58,358 bases of DNA from an uncultured Clostridium sp. (GTDB taxonomy: Bacteria; Bacillota; Clostridia; Lachnospirales; Lachnospiraceae). Where the stretch lies: the NCBI GenBank assembly GCA_947644195.1, contig CANRZB010000016.1, forward strand, positions 1 through 58,358. Direction: 5' to 3'. Both the position numbers and the translations under genes were made by a program. Of this stretch, positions 43,352 to 52,305 are shown piece after piece. The number at the start of each line of letters is the position of its first letter. Positions within the stretch are counted from its first letter, which is position 1. The notes under the pieces are model-generated. The model was not told where the DNA came from. It made no database searches and saw only the letters and a list, made by a program, of their open reading frames with translations.

Positions 43352-44872
43352 CTAATGTGTAGCCATACGGTAAAAAATGGCTTCATTCATGTGGCGGGAG
43401 TTCATCTTCTCCGCCCCGTCCAGATCCGCAATGGTTCTGCCTACTTTTAAAATTTTGTGGTATCCTCTGGCCGAGAGATCCAGACTGTGAAACTTTTCTG
43501 CCAGAAACTCCTGTGCCTCCGGTTCCAGAATACATACCTTACGAATCTCCCTCGGTGTCAATTCTGCATTAAACCGAACATTCTCCTGTCGATAACGCTC
43601 TAGCTGAATCTTCTGGGCAGCCATGACCCGCTCCCTAATCTGTGCTGACGTTTCCTGCCCGTTTATCGCTTCCTGTTCCAAATCCCGGTAATCTAACGAT
43701 ACGGTTTCCGTGCAGATATCAATCCGGTCCAGGATCGGCTGGCTGATCTTTCCAAAATACCGTTCAATCTGCCCAGAGGTACAGGTACATTTCCTTTTAT
43801 TCGGATAGAAACCACAGGGACAGGGATTGGCGGCCGCAACCAACTGGCATTTTGCGGGAAAACGATAACTCCCCTCCATGCGGGATACCGTCACATAGCC
43901 ATCCTCTAAAGGCTGCCGAAGCACCTCTATGACCTGTCGCTGAAATTCCGGTAATTCATCCAGAAAAAGCACACCACCACTGCTCAGGCTGCACTCCCCC
44001 GGCCTGGGATATTTGCCACCTCCCACTAAAGCCGGCTGGGATGCTGTATGATGCGGAGAGCGAAAGGGTCTTTCCGTGATGTATGGCGTCTTGCTGCTCA
44101 ACAGTCCCGCCACAGAATAGATCTTGGAGATCTCCATCTGCTCCCCAAACGTCAATTCCGACATGATACCGGGAATCCTTCTGGCAATCATTGTCTTACC
44201 CGAACCAGGTGGTCCAATCATTAATAAATTATGTCTGCCTGCCACCGCCACTTCCACGGCGCGTTTTACGGCCGCCTGCCCACGGATTTCTGAAAAATCC
44301 GGGATGGATGGTTTCTTCGACAGAACCGGCACGCCGTCGTCTGCGAATTCCTCCCATGCCCTGCTCCTCTGTAATAATTCAACCGTTTCCTGTAACGTAT
44401 GGACTCCCGCAATCCGAATCCCGGAAACGATTGCTGCTTCTGATAAGTTCCCCGCGGGAACAATGCAATCCTTTACCCCATGTTCCATCGCAGTATAAAC
44501 CATGGGAAGAACGCCGTTAATTTCCTGGACTTTTCCATCCAGGCTCAGTTCTCCAAGACAGACGCATTGTTTTAATTCACTTTGTGGAATATAGCCGAAC
44601 GCTGCCAGAACGGCAGTGGCAATGGCCAAATCATATCCGGTCCCATCCTTGCGGATATCTGCCGGAGATAAATTGACGGTTACTTTCTTGGGTGGAAGAT
44701 GGTATCCGCTGTTCTTGATCGCAATCCGAACCCGTTCCCTGGCTTCCTTCACTTCGGATGCCAGATAACCAACCAAAGAAAAGCAGGGCAGACCATTGGA
44801 AACGTCTGCCTCTACCTGAATGATGCAGCCATCTATTCCCTGGATAGCTGCACTATAAGATTCACTGAACAT
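43352..44872 (-). CDS. comM: YifB/ComM family Mg chelatase-like AAA+ ATPase
   Basis: This 506-residue protein has an N-terminal Lon-protease-like domain (about 1-170, including LPPKKVTVNLSPADIRKDG), an AAA+ core with Walker A GPPGSGKTMIARRIP, and GVLFLDELPEF as Walker B. A C-terminal Mg-chelatase domain has a Cys motif, AANPCPCGFYP then CTCTSGQI. ComM proteins act as helicases that extend heteroduplex during transformation. The stop TAG is directly followed by the first possible ATG of dprA. A promoter is visible 45-73 bases upstream of the start. Confidence 0.95.
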   Translation of the reverse strand: MFSESYSAAIQGIDGCIIQVEADVSNGLPCFSLVGYLASEVKEARERVRIAIKNSGYHLPPKKVTVNLSPADIRKDGTGYDLAIATAVLAAFGYIPQSELKQCVCLGELSLDGKVQEINGVLPMVYTAMEHGVKDCIVPAGNLSEAAIVSGIRIAGVHTLQETVELLQRSRAWEEFADDGVPVLSKKPSIPDFSEIRGQAAVKRAVEVAVAGRHNLLMIGPPGSGKTMIARRIPGIMSELTFGEQMEISKIYSVAGLLSSKTPYITERPFRSPHHTASQPALVGGGKYPRPGECSLSSGGVLFLDELPEFQRQVIEVLRQPLEDGYVTVSRMEGSYRFPAKCQLVAAANPCPCGFYPNKRKCTCTSGQIERYFGKISQPILDRIDICTETVSLDYRDLEQEAINGQETSAQIRERVMAAQKIQLERYRQENVRFNAELTPREIRKVCILEPEAQEFLAEKFHSLDLSARGYHKILKVGRTIADLDGAEKMNSRHMNEAIFYRMATH

Positions 44873-44916
44873 AATATCACCCTTTCACTTGCGCAAAAGG
44901 TGTTCCCCTGTCAGTC

Positions 44917-44945
44917 ATATTATCACACATGTAACAAAAAGTCAA
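44917..44945 (-). promoter_or_regulatory. Sigma-A type promoter for comM-dprA-topA-codY
   Basis: TTGACT, a 17-base spacer and TAATAT are seen on the minus strand, starting three bases after the nrdR stop codon. It would give the comM operon its own transcript. Confidence 0.65.
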
Positions 44946-44947
44946 AT

Positions 44948-45400
44948 CTATTTCTGTAAAAATTTCTCAATCTCTTCCATAAAAGTTTTGACATCCTTGA
45001 ACTCCCGGTAAATCGAAGCAAAACGTACATAAGCGACCCCGTCAAGTTCCTTGAGGTAACGCATTACCAGTTCCCCAATATAACTGCTGGGGATCTCTCT
45101 GGCTTCCTGTTTAAATATGTTGGCTTCCACCTGGTCTACCAGTTTATTCATCTGTGGTACGGAAATCGGACGTTTATGGCAGGAACGGAACACACCGCTC
45201 TCAATCTTGGTCCGGTCATAAGGCTCTCTGGTCTGGTCTTTCTTGATCACTACCATCGGTATTGCCTCAACACGCTCATAAGTGGTAAATCTCTTCTGGC
45301 ATGGATCGCACACACGGCGCCTGCGGATCGAAGAATTTTCATCAGCCGGACGGGAATCAATCACTCTGGTATTATCTGCTCCACAAAAAGGACATTTCAT
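44948..45400 (-). CDS. nrdR: Ribonucleotide reductase transcriptional repressor NrdR
   Basis: The 150-residue NrdR represses ribonucleotide reductase genes according to ATP/dATP level. The N-terminal zinc ribbon has CPFCG and CDPCQKRF around SIRRRRV. The ATP-cone domain (about 50-140) includes VVIKKDQTREPYDRTKI and LDGVAYVRFASIYREF. The start at 45400 follows ACGGAGGATCCTT; the longer frame adds a non-family extension over the promoter and is discarded. A ribonucleotide reductase gene is not in the window. Confidence 0.96.
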   Translation of the reverse strand: MKCPFCGADNTRVIDSRPADENSSIRRRRVCDPCQKRFTTYERVEAIPMVVIKKDQTREPYDRTKIESGVFRSCHKRPISVPQMNKLVDQVEANIFKQEAREIPSSYIGELVMRYLKELDGVAYVRFASIYREFKDVKTFMEEIEKFLQK

Positions 45401-45436
45401 AAGGATCCTCCGTTCTATCTGTATTTTGGTATAAGT

Positions 45437-45465
45437 AGTGTACCAATACCGGAGCAAAATTGCAA
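45437..45465 (-). promoter_or_regulatory. Sigma-A type promoter for nrdR
   Basis: TTGCAA, a 17-base spacer and TACACT on the minus strand lie 37 bases before the nrdR start. A weak CCTCC/GGAGG hairpin lies just upstream, after the ylmC gene. Confidence 0.55.
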
Positions 45466-45507
45466 GAAATATTGTGTATCCTCCATATATCACAGGAGGC
45501 ACAAAAA

Positions 45508-45771
45508 TTATGCCCACTGACATTTATGCAGGCATTTTTCTGTATTTACTTCTACCAGAACAACATCGGAACCAATTTGACGGATCGCCCCATAGGGAAT
45601 GATATACTCATGATCCCTCCCCAGGATCCCCAGGATCTTGCAGGGCCCCGGTACGATCAGTGTGCAGATTCTGCCTGTTTCTACATCAAAATCAATGTCA
45701 CACACATTCCCCAGTCTCTCTCCGTCACAGATATTAATAACTTCCTTTTCTTTTAATTCACAGAGTCTCAT
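45508..45771 (-). CDS. YlmC/YmxH family PRC-barrel sporulation protein
   Basis: The 87-residue protein is a single PRC-barrel-like domain, with KEVINICDGERLGNVCDIDF near the start and EYIIPYGAIRQIGSDVVLVEV near the end. This family is found downstream of sigG in spore formers and is annotated as a sporulation protein of unknown function. The start at 45771 uses GGGAGAG upstream; a 19-residue longer frame has no supporting site. It follows sigG by about 110 bases. Confidence 0.88.
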   Translation of the reverse strand: MRLCELKEKEVINICDGERLGNVCDIDFDVETGRICTLIVPGPCKILGILGRDHEYIIPYGAIRQIGSDVVLVEVNTEKCLHKCQWA

Positions 45772-45883
45772 GCCACTCTCCCGATGGTTTTGCCATTCTA
45801 CTTCCGGACCATCCCGAAACCTTTCCACAGATTCCCGGACTGCCAGACGGCGAAACAGCTTCTTTCTACCATCTTATGCAGCA

Positions 45884-46660
45884 TCAGCTCAAATAATGTT
45901 TCATGGAACGCAGTGCTTTTTTCTCCAACCGACTTACCTGTGCCTGCGAAATCTGTATCTCCTCTGCCACTTCCATCTGTGTCTTCCCTTCAAAATAGCG
46001 CAGCAAAATAATCTGGTGCTCTCTCCCGGATAGGCGGTCAATCGCTGCTTTTAATGATATCTCCTCCACCCAGTTTTCTTCCTTGTTCTTTTTGTCACTG
46101 ATCTGATCCATAATATACAAGGCGTCGCCACTTTCTGCATAAACCGGTTCATAAAGAGACACCGGACTCTGGATAGCGTCCAGGGCAAACACGATATCCT
46201 CCGCCGGAATATCCAGTTCCTTTGCCAGATCTTCTACCGTCGGTTCCTTATCCGACTGCTTCATCAGCATTTCTTTGGTATATATCGCTTTGTATGCCGT
46301 GTCCCGTATGGAACGGCTGACACGGATACTATTATTGTCACGCAGATAACGCCGGATCTCTCCAATAATCATCGGCACGGCGTAGGTACTGAACTTCACA
46401 TTCAAGGTAACGTCAAAATGATCGATCGCTTTCATGAGACCGATGCAGCCAATCTGAAAAAGATCGTCAATATTTTCCCCGGAATTATAAAACCGCTGAA
46501 TAATACTCAGCACTAACCTAAGATTTCCCTTGATAAAGGTCTCTCTCGCCTCCCGGTCTCCGTTCCCAATCCTCTCAAATAGTTCCTTTTTTTCTTCCTC
46601 CGATAGTAATGGCAGCTTCGCCGTATTAACGCCGCAAATCTCTACTTTATACATTGCCAT
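45884..46660 (-). CDS. sigG: Forespore-specific sigma factor SigG
   Basis: The 258-residue late forespore sigma factor opens with MYKVEICGVNTAKLPLLS, matching the B. subtilis SigG N terminus. Region 2 has LRLVLSIIQRF, DDLFQIGCIGLMKAIDHFD and KFSTYAVPMIIGEIRRYLRD. Region 4 has the helix-turn-helix TQMEVAEEIQISQAQVSRLE. The start at 46660 follows GGTGGAGG. It lies directly downstream of sigE, and in B. subtilis expression needs sigma-F and sigma-G themselves. A hairpin at the sigE stop may limit read-through. Confidence 0.96.
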   Translation of the reverse strand: MAMYKVEICGVNTAKLPLLSEEEKKELFERIGNGDREARETFIKGNLRLVLSIIQRFYNSGENIDDLFQIGCIGLMKAIDHFDVTLNVKFSTYAVPMIIGEIRRYLRDNNSIRVSRSIRDTAYKAIYTKEMLMKQSDKEPTVEDLAKELDIPAEDIVFALDAIQSPVSLYEPVYAESGDALYIMDQISDKKNKEENWVEEISLKAAIDRLSGREHQIILLRYFEGKTQMEVAEEIQISQAQVSRLEKKALRSMKHYLS

Positions 46661-46728
46661 GATCTCTTCCTCCACCGGTCGATCTAATATAAAGTAGGGT
46701 TTACCAAATTGCGTAGATTATACCCGCC

Positions 46729-46756
46729 GGTCTAAATTTACTGATCGATTTAGACC
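46729..46756 (-). other. Hairpin spanning the sigE stop codon
   Basis: A perfect 9-bp inverted repeat (GGTCTAAAT and ATTTAGACC, 10-base loop) includes the TAA of sigE at 46750-46752. No T tract follows, so it is not a standard terminator. It could slow ribosomes or limit co-transcription of sigG with sigE. Confidence 0.5.
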
Positions 46757-47496
46757 TGCTGCATGCGCAGAATTTCTTTTTTCAATCGTCGCATGATTTT
46801 CTTTTCCAAACGGGAGATATAGGACTGGGAAATCCCCATCATATCCGCCACTTCCTTCTGTGTGCGCTCTTTTCCATCCCTTGTATTAATCCCAAAACGC
46901 AGCTCTATAATATCCCGTTCTCTCTCACCTAACTGATCCAGAGCCAGATAGAGCAGTCGTCGGTCAACCTCATCCTCCAGATTTTTAGAGATCACATCCT
47001 CGTCTGTTCCCAGAATATCTGACAGCAGAAGTTCATTTCCATCCCAATCTACATTTAGAGGCTCATCAATAGAAACTTCATATTTAATTTTATTGTTACG
47101 CCTCAGAAACATCAGGATTTCATTTTCGATACACCGGGACGCATAGGTAGCAAGTTTAATATTTTTCAGGGGATTAAAGGTATTAATCGCCTTGATCAGA
47201 CCAATGGTGCCAATAGAAATCAAATCTTCGACACCAATCCCGGTATTCTCGAATTTTTTGGCAATATATACCACCAATCGCAGATTATGCTCGATCAGTC
47301 GGCTCCTTGCCTCCTGATCCTGGCTGCTCCCCAGTTTTTCCAGGATTTCTTTTTCTTCTTCTGCCGAAAAAGGGGCCGGTAAAATCTCTGCTCCTCCTAT
47401 ATAATGAATCTCCCCTCCTTTTTTACTGCAAAATAACCCTCTAAATTCTGGCATCATTCGAAATTGAAATTTATTTGCCACTGATATCTTTAACAT
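46750..47496 (-). CDS. sigE: Mother-cell sigma factor SigE precursor (pro-sigma-E)
   Basis: The 248-residue early mother-cell sigma factor includes an inactive pro-sequence of about 31 residues. Cleavage by SpoIIGA is expected near [10 protein letters not shown], which aligns with the Y-Y processing site in B. subtilis. Region 2 has [20 protein letters not shown] and [20 protein letters not shown], and region 4 has [20 protein letters not shown]. The start at 47496 follows CGGAGG and lies 28 bases after the spoIIGA stop. The upstream longer frame overlaps spoIIGA and is rejected. Confidence 0.96.
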   Translation of the reverse strand: MLKISVANKFQFRMMPEFRGLFCSKKGGEIHYIGGAEILPAPFSAEEEKEILEKLGSSQDQEARSRLIEHNLRLVVYIAKKFENTGIGVEDLISIGTIGLIKAINTFNPLKNIKLATYASRCIENEILMFLRRNNKIKYEVSIDEPLNVDWDGNELLLSDILGTDEDVISKNLEDEVDRRLLYLALDQLGERERDIIELRFGINTRDGKERTQKEVADMMGISQSYISRLEKKIMRRLKKEILRMQQV

Positions 47497-47524
47497 TATG
47501 TTTCCTCCGTTCTGCGTTCCGCTT

Positions 47525-48319
47525 TTAAGTAACATTCAATATCATTTGTATTTCCTGCTGTGCCATCTGGTCGCTGACCGCCACTAGAAAATCTTCCATG
47601 CTTTCCCTGCCCTGCCATTCCATGCGTTCAATGCGGTACGCAGGCAGCACACCGCTGCCGCCGATAGAATGATAGGGGATATATACCGGGTACTGGCCCT
47701 GCATGATCTCCAGCTTATCAGCCAAAGCCTGTGAAATAACTGCAATACGCTCTCCGGTATAAGGGGAAACCAACTGGTTCCCGCTGTCATACAGAATACG
47801 AACCGTAACCCTCTTTCCATGGTGGATCACGCTTGCCTCCCCGGTATTTTTCTGATACTGGATCTGATGCAGAATTTCCCTGACTGTCAGTAGAAATACG
47901 ACAAATAAAAGTAACAGGCCCGACAAAATCCACCAAATGGAGTAGGATTTCGATTCCGGATGCAAGTTCCAAACAGGCCCCTGCCAGGCCGTCAAGCCAG
48001 CCAACATAGCATACAGGCATCCTCCGGTTAGCATTGCTGCCACGCCGCACCAAAAGGTATCCTTCAGCCAGACCCGTTTCGAGGAACGATAGGCCGCCGC
48101 TACCATCACAGGAAATACCAGGAGATCTCCGAGCAGGATGCCCCTACCCTGTAAACAGCTCCATGCATAGATTCCTGTCGAAAAGGCACTGCTGGCAACC
48201 GACACAACGCCCCACCAGTATAGCCTCATCCTCTTTTGCCGGAAAATCGCTGTGATACACAGCAAAAAGTAGTTCATAATAAAGTTTAAGATGAAATAAA
48301 CATCAAGATAAACCTTCAT
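47525..48319 (-). CDS. spoIIGA: Sigma-E processing peptidase SpoIIGA
   Basis: This 264-residue membrane aspartic protease activates pro-sigma-E after a signal from the forespore. The N-terminal half holds about five membrane segments beginning [20 protein letters not shown]. The C-terminal protease domain has the catalytic motif ILYDSGNQL with the active Asp, then [19 protein letters not shown]. The start at 48319 has GGCCAGGG upstream, giving a typical length. It forms an operon with sigE, driven by the Spo0A-type promoter upstream. Confidence 0.94.
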   Translation of the reverse strand: MKVYLDVYFILNFIMNYFLLCITAIFRQKRMRLYWWGVVSVASSAFSTGIYAWSCLQGRGILLGDLLVFPVMVAAAYRSSKRVWLKDTFWCGVAAMLTGGCLYAMLAGLTAWQGPVWNLHPESKSYSIWWILSGLLLLFVVFLLTVREILHQIQYQKNTGEASVIHHGKRVTVRILYDSGNQLVSPYTGERIAVISQALADKLEIMQGQYPVYIPYHSIGGSGVLPAYRIERMEWQGRESMEDFLVAVSDQMAQQEIQMILNVT

Positions 48320-48387
48320 ATTTCCCTGGCCTTCCCTACTGGCAGATGCCGTCTCTGCTGTCACTTCTATCTGTTAATGATGTATCC

Positions 48388-48420
48388 AGTATACCCAAGC
48401 ACAGAAGCGAAGTATGTCAA
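48388..48420 (-). promoter_or_regulatory. spoIIG promoter with 21-bp spacer
   Basis: A perfect TTGACA (48415-48420) and TATACT (48388-48393) are separated by 21 bases, too far for unaided sigma-A. In B. subtilis the spoIIG promoter has a 22-bp spacer and needs Spo0A to activate it, so the odd spacing is a functional signature. A one-mismatch 0A box (TGTCAAA on the plus strand) overlaps the -35. Confidence 0.7.
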
Positions 48421-48431
48421 ACGGGCGCATC

Positions 48432-48474
48432 AAAAAAAAGAGTTATATCTGGTCTTTCGACAAAATATAACTCT
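48432..48474 (-). terminator. Terminator after the LtaS-like gene
   Basis: A perfect 10-bp stem (AGAGTTATAT and ATATAACTCT) with a 16-base loop is followed on the minus strand by eight T residues. It terminates the tagG-tagH-ltaS transcript before the spoIIG promoter. Its loop contains the Spo0A box at 48456-48462. Confidence 0.75.
48456..48462 (-). promoter_or_regulatory. Spo0A-binding site (0A box)
   Basis: TGTCGAA on the minus strand is a perfect match to the TGNCGAA consensus. It sits about 75-80 bases before the predicted spoIIG start, the same region as 0A site 1 of the B. subtilis spoIIG promoter. Confidence 0.6.
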
Positions 48475-48550
48475 CTCATCTGCTTCTGCTATTTCACTCG
48501 GGAGATTCCAGTTCCCCCGGCTGGCCTGGTAACTTCATCGGGAAATTCCT

Positions 48551-50560
48551 CTATTCACGATCTGGAACGTCCCATAGAAACGCATCGGTAGAGCTTAGGC
48601 AGACGCCGTCTTCCGTTTTCATTTCTACCACAAACGCCCCCGGCACATCCTCCGGCTTCTCTACCAGATCTGTCTCATATTCCTCTGTTTCTGTCTTTTT
48701 CGACTCCAAGGGACCTGCCACGAATAGATTCCCGGCATCTTTATACTCTGTTTCCAATGCTTTCCCATCATACAGCACTTGTGAAAATGGGGTAAAACCG
48801 GTTCCCTGTATTACATAACCACCTGCAGCTTCTTTTACATCGGTAATTGTCACCGGATCCACTCCCATCTGCAATTCTGTGGCCGTATAGGGATTCACAC
48901 CATGATTGGCATAGTTCTCTCCATACAGCAAATCATAGGATAAGGTGGTCAGACCTTCATAATATCCCTCTTCTCTCCAATCTTTCTGCTGATGGTACTT
49001 TGTAATGTTTCCCTCATGGATCCCAACACGGTTCAACATTTCAGAATAAATTTGATAGGAATAATATATTCCATCCTGTTTCTTTAAGTCCATATTATCC
49101 CAGATCACATACTGTGTCTGATACAGATTGCCATTGATCAGATCCTGTTCCTCTAACCCCAGGCTTGGAAGATGATCCCCGTAGAGCAGCAAAATTGTTT
49201 TTTCCTGGCGTTTCGACAGCTCCGTAACCAGGTTTTCTATCATCTGATCCACTTCATATAATTGATTCACATAATACTGATATGCCTCTTCTTTTCCCTC
49301 CGGCGCACCGCTCACTTGGATCGGCTGTGGATCTGTTGTCTCAATTCCCTCATATTTCCCATGGCTCTGCACGGTAATTGCCATCGTGAAATCCGGTCCT
49401 TCCGAGGCATCCAGCGTCTTGATAATCTCCCGGGTCAGAATGTCATCTTTGCACCAGCCATTCGGATTATCCTGGATCCCATTCATATACTCCATCGAAG
49501 TGAAGGTATCAAATCCCAGATTAGAAAACACCTTATTTCTGCTATAAAACGTAGCTTCATTATTGTGCACTGCATGTGTCCGGTAACCCAGCTTCTTTAA
49601 GTTATTACATATACTTTCACTGGCTGTCGATTTCAATATCGTCTTATACGGATATTCACTGACTCCGAAATCATGCTGACGCATACCGGTCAGAATCTCA
49701 AATTCTGTATTGACCGTCCCGGCTCCCACGGTAGGTACCGTAACCAGACCAGTAGAATATTTTTTTCGCAATGCATGAAAAAATGGTAGAGGGTCCTGTG
49801 AAAACTCCAGCCCTTTTACATAATCCACATCGAAAAAGGACTCTAACTGAACCAAAATCACATTGGGTCTCTGCTGCTCACTTTCCTTCTGATCCAGGGA
49901 ATCCATAACAGCCTGTACCGATTCTTCGCTGTAGTCTTCCGGTTTCTTGATCCCCGAATCAATGATGCTGTTGGCAAAGCAGTAGGCAAATCCATAATCC
50001 TCATATGCCTCTGCAATATTGGTATACTTGGTGGACAATGCCTGTACAGAATGGCTGTTGCTATGGATGACCGCAATTGCCACACCCAATGTCGCACAAA
50101 AGATTCCCGAAAACAGAAGACGTTTATGGCTGTAACGGTCATTGACCGGCGCTTTCCGAAACAGGCCGATCATTCCTCCAAACAGAACGATGACAGCCAC
50201 AATCATCATGGCAATGGTAAAAATATTAAAATAATGACTAGATACCTTGATTGCACTGGTAATCAACGTAAAATCCACCGCAGAAAACGGCGTTACCCGG
50301 AACTGCAGAATGACAAAATTGACAATACCGAATACCAGCCAGACCATGGAGACCGTAGACAATACAAAGATCTCTCTCTTGAAAAACATCGCAATGGATA
50401 AGGTCAACATGATAATCAACGTATTAAACACAAATAACAGGGGATTGTGAAGCATATACCCTAACGCAGAAAAAAAAGATTTCCTGCTGAATGACTCAAT
50501 GAGTAACTCTAAGATTAATGGTAATAACACATAAAAACAACTATAACGTTTCCATTTCAT
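48551..50560 (-). CDS. LtaS-like phosphoglycerol transferase (sulfatase fold) with extra C-terminal domain
   Basis: The 669-residue protein has an N-terminal part with about five membrane helices (to about residue 165) and an external sulfatase-type domain. Motifs of lipoteichoic acid synthase are present: VILVQLESFFD with a metal-binding Glu, the catalytic-Thr segment GAGTVNTEFEILTGM, THAVHNNEATFYSRN and LLLYGDHLPSLGL. After about residue 560 there is an additional beta-rich segment (ITDVKEAAGGYVIQGTGFTP and FSQVLYDGKALETEY) that resembles an IPT/TIG-like domain. It probably polymerises glycerol phosphate on a lipid anchor. GGGGGGA precedes the start. It follows tagH, suggesting a shared envelope-polymer role. 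Confidence 0.9.
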   Translation of the reverse strand: MKWKRYSCFYVLLPLILELLIESFSRKSFFSALGYMLHNPLLFVFNTLIIMLTLSIAMFFKREIFVLSTVSMVWLVFGIVNFVILQFRVTPFSAVDFTLITSAIKVSSHYFNIFTIAMMIVAVIVLFGGMIGLFRKAPVNDRYSHKRLLFSGIFCATLGVAIAVIHSNSHSVQALSTKYTNIAEAYEDYGFAYCFANSIIDSGIKKPEDYSEESVQAVMDSLDQKESEQQRPNVILVQLESFFDVDYVKGLEFSQDPLPFFHALRKKYSTGLVTVPTVGAGTVNTEFEILTGMRQHDFGVSEYPYKTILKSTASESICNNLKKLGYRTHAVHNNEATFYSRNKVFSNLGFDTFTSMEYMNGIQDNPNGWCKDDILTREIIKTLDASEGPDFTMAITVQSHGKYEGIETTDPQPIQVSGAPEGKEEAYQYYVNQLYEVDQMIENLVTELSKRQEKTILLLYGDHLPSLGLEEQDLINGNLYQTQYVIWDNMDLKKQDGIYYSYQIYSEMLNRVGIHEGNITKYHQQKDWREEGYYEGLTTLSYDLLYGENYANHGVNPYTATELQMGVDPVTITDVKEAAGGYVIQGTGFTPFSQVLYDGKALETEYKDAGNLFVAGPLESKKTETEEYETDLVEKPEDVPGAFVVEMKTEDGVCLSSTDAFLWDVPDRE

Positions 50561-50700
50561 ATTCGGTCCCCCCTCAAAACACCCCTCGCGTTATCTGGTT
50601 TCCGTTCTTTTTCTTTCCTTACTTTTCACTCTCCACCTATCAATTTTTATTTCTGCTCTCACGCATCGTCCTCTTCTATCTTTAGCGCAAGACCCAGTGA

Positions 50701-51441
50701 TTATTCTGTCATGTTTTTATAGATTCTTGCCACCTTTTCCACCGGACCTTTGGCGACCAGTCTTCCACTGTCTAATATAATTGCCCGGTCACACAGGCGA
50801 CATACCTGCTCCAGGGAATGAGATACAAATAGTACCGTCACGCCACGGTCAAACATGCTCATAATTTTCTTTTCACTTTTCCGGCGGAATTTTTTATCTC
50901 CTACGGATAAAACCTCATCTAAAATCAAAATATCTGGTTCTACAACTGTAGCAATAGAGAATCCCAGTCTGGCTTTCATACCAGAAGAATAATTTTTAAG
51001 CGGAACTTCTATAAACTCTCCCAGACCGGAAAAGTCAACGATTTCATCAAATTTTTCATCCAAAAAATCTTTGGTGTATCCCAATACGGCGCCGTAGAGA
51101 TAGATATTTTCCCTGCCGGTATACTCTGCACTAAAACCTGCTCCCAGCTCTAAGAGCGGTGCGACAATCCCCTTGGTCTGCACAGTCCCTACCGAAGGCT
51201 TTAATACACCGGAAACCACTTTGAGCAAGGTACTTTTCCCCGAGCCATTTAAGCCCAGTACGCCCAGGCGCTCCCCTTTTCTGATTTCAAAGTCAATATC
51301 TTTCAACGCCCAGAACTCATCGTATTTCAAATCCCGGCGGACGAACTTAATCAAATATTCTTTTAAGTTGTCTACACGCTCCTGGCTCAGATTAAAACGC
51401 ATGCCGACATTCTTTACTTTTACTGCTGTAACCTCTTTCAA
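50701..51441 (-). CDS. tagH: Teichoic acid / polysaccharide ABC exporter, ATPase subunit
   Basis: The 246-residue ATPase energises export of a lipid-linked polymer. The Walker A motif is GLNGSGKSTLLKVVSG, the ABC signature is NYSSGMKARLGFS and Walker B is DILILDEVLSVGD. The polymer-exporter family traits FSAEYTGRENIYLYGAVLG and SHSLEQVCRLCD are present. It is shorter than many Wzt proteins because it lacks the C-terminal carbohydrate-binding domain. It forms an operon with the permease upstream (9-base gap) and the LtaS-like gene downstream. The gene symbol is by family only; the cargo could be another polysaccharide. Confidence 0.88.
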   Translation of the reverse strand: MKEVTAVKVKNVGMRFNLSQERVDNLKEYLIKFVRRDLKYDEFWALKDIDFEIRKGERLGVLGLNGSGKSTLLKVVSGVLKPSVGTVQTKGIVAPLLELGAGFSAEYTGRENIYLYGAVLGYTKDFLDEKFDEIVDFSGLGEFIEVPLKNYSSGMKARLGFSIATVVEPDILILDEVLSVGDKKFRRKSEKKIMSMFDRGVTVLFVSHSLEQVCRLCDRAIILDSGRLVAKGPVEKVARIYKNMTE

Positions 51442-51450
51442 AACGGCCTC

Positions 51451-52230
51451 CTATACATACAAAATAAATTTGTCCTGCTGCTTGTTGAACAAAACAATTC
51501 CTACCAGTAACAATACGACTGCTACTATAGAAGATGTCACGCAATACTGCATATTGATAGGACATCCGTATAGAACAGAATTACGGAAGTTCGAAATACA
51601 CATAAATACTGGATTAATATCAAAAACCCATCCATTTCCCGTGTTGACGACACGGTCCGGCTGATAGAAAATTGCCGACGCGTACATAATAAGCATCGTA
51701 AAGACAGACCAGATATATTCGATATCACGGAAAAACACATTTAAGGTGGCCAGAATCATACTGATTCCCATCGTCATCACGAATAAAATCAACAACGAGA
51801 TCACGGACTGGAATAAGTATACCGTAGGTTGTACATTTAGTACAGCACCAACTCCTACCAATATAATTAAAGAGATTACGAACGTCACAAAATTGGAAAT
51901 AACTGCCGATAATACATAGATATATTTTGGCACATATACTTTTTTAATCATGCCCGCATTGCCGCTGACCGACTTCAGACCAGCCTTGGATGCGGAACTA
52001 AAAAACGAATAGAGCAGACGTCCCGCCAGGATATAGACCGGATACTGTTCATCATTATTTCCAAAAAAGGTACCAAATACCAAGGTCAGAACCATCATGG
52101 TCAATAATGGCTCAATTAATGTCCATAGAATCCCCAGATAGGATCTTCGATATTTTAATTTAATATTCTTTTTGATTAATTCCAATAATAAATATTTATA
52201 TCGTAAAAAATTTTTAATATATTGCTTCAT
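51451..52230 (-). CDS. tagG: Teichoic acid / polysaccharide ABC exporter, permease subunit
   Basis: The 259-residue ABC-2 type permease has about six membrane segments, with the family start LLLELIKKNIKLKYRRSYLG followed by ILWTLIEPLLTMMVLTLVFG. The late segment WVFDINPVFMCISNFRN is also typical of Wzm/TagG permeases. The start at 52230 is taken because GGAG lies upstream at usable distance. An ATG at 52248 and a TTG at 52272 are alternatives. A strong promoter lies 48-75 bases upstream. The homopolymer tract C8 (plus strand) lies just behind the -35. Confidence 0.87.
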   Translation of the reverse strand: MKQYIKNFLRYKYLLLELIKKNIKLKYRRSYLGILWTLIEPLLTMMVLTLVFGTFFGNNDEQYPVYILAGRLLYSFFSSASKAGLKSVSGNAGMIKKVYVPKYIYVLSAVISNFVTFVISLIILVGVGAVLNVQPTVYLFQSVISLLILFVMTMGISMILATLNVFFRDIEYIWSVFTMLIMYASAIFYQPDRVVNTGNGWVFDINPVFMCISNFRNSVLYGCPINMQYCVTSSIVAVVLLLVGIVLFNKQQDKFILYV

Positions 52231-52277
52231 AAATGTTCTCTGCTCCATTGTTGTTTGATGGGAAATTAACAAACGTA

Positions 52278-52305
52278 ATTATAACATACCACAGTAAAAT
52301 GTCAA
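52278..52305 (-). promoter_or_regulatory. Sigma-A type promoter for the tagG operon
   Basis: Perfect TTGACA and TATAAT hexamers are separated by 16 bases on the minus strand. A run of eight C on the plus strand (52313-52320) lies eight bases upstream of the -35. Confidence 0.75.
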
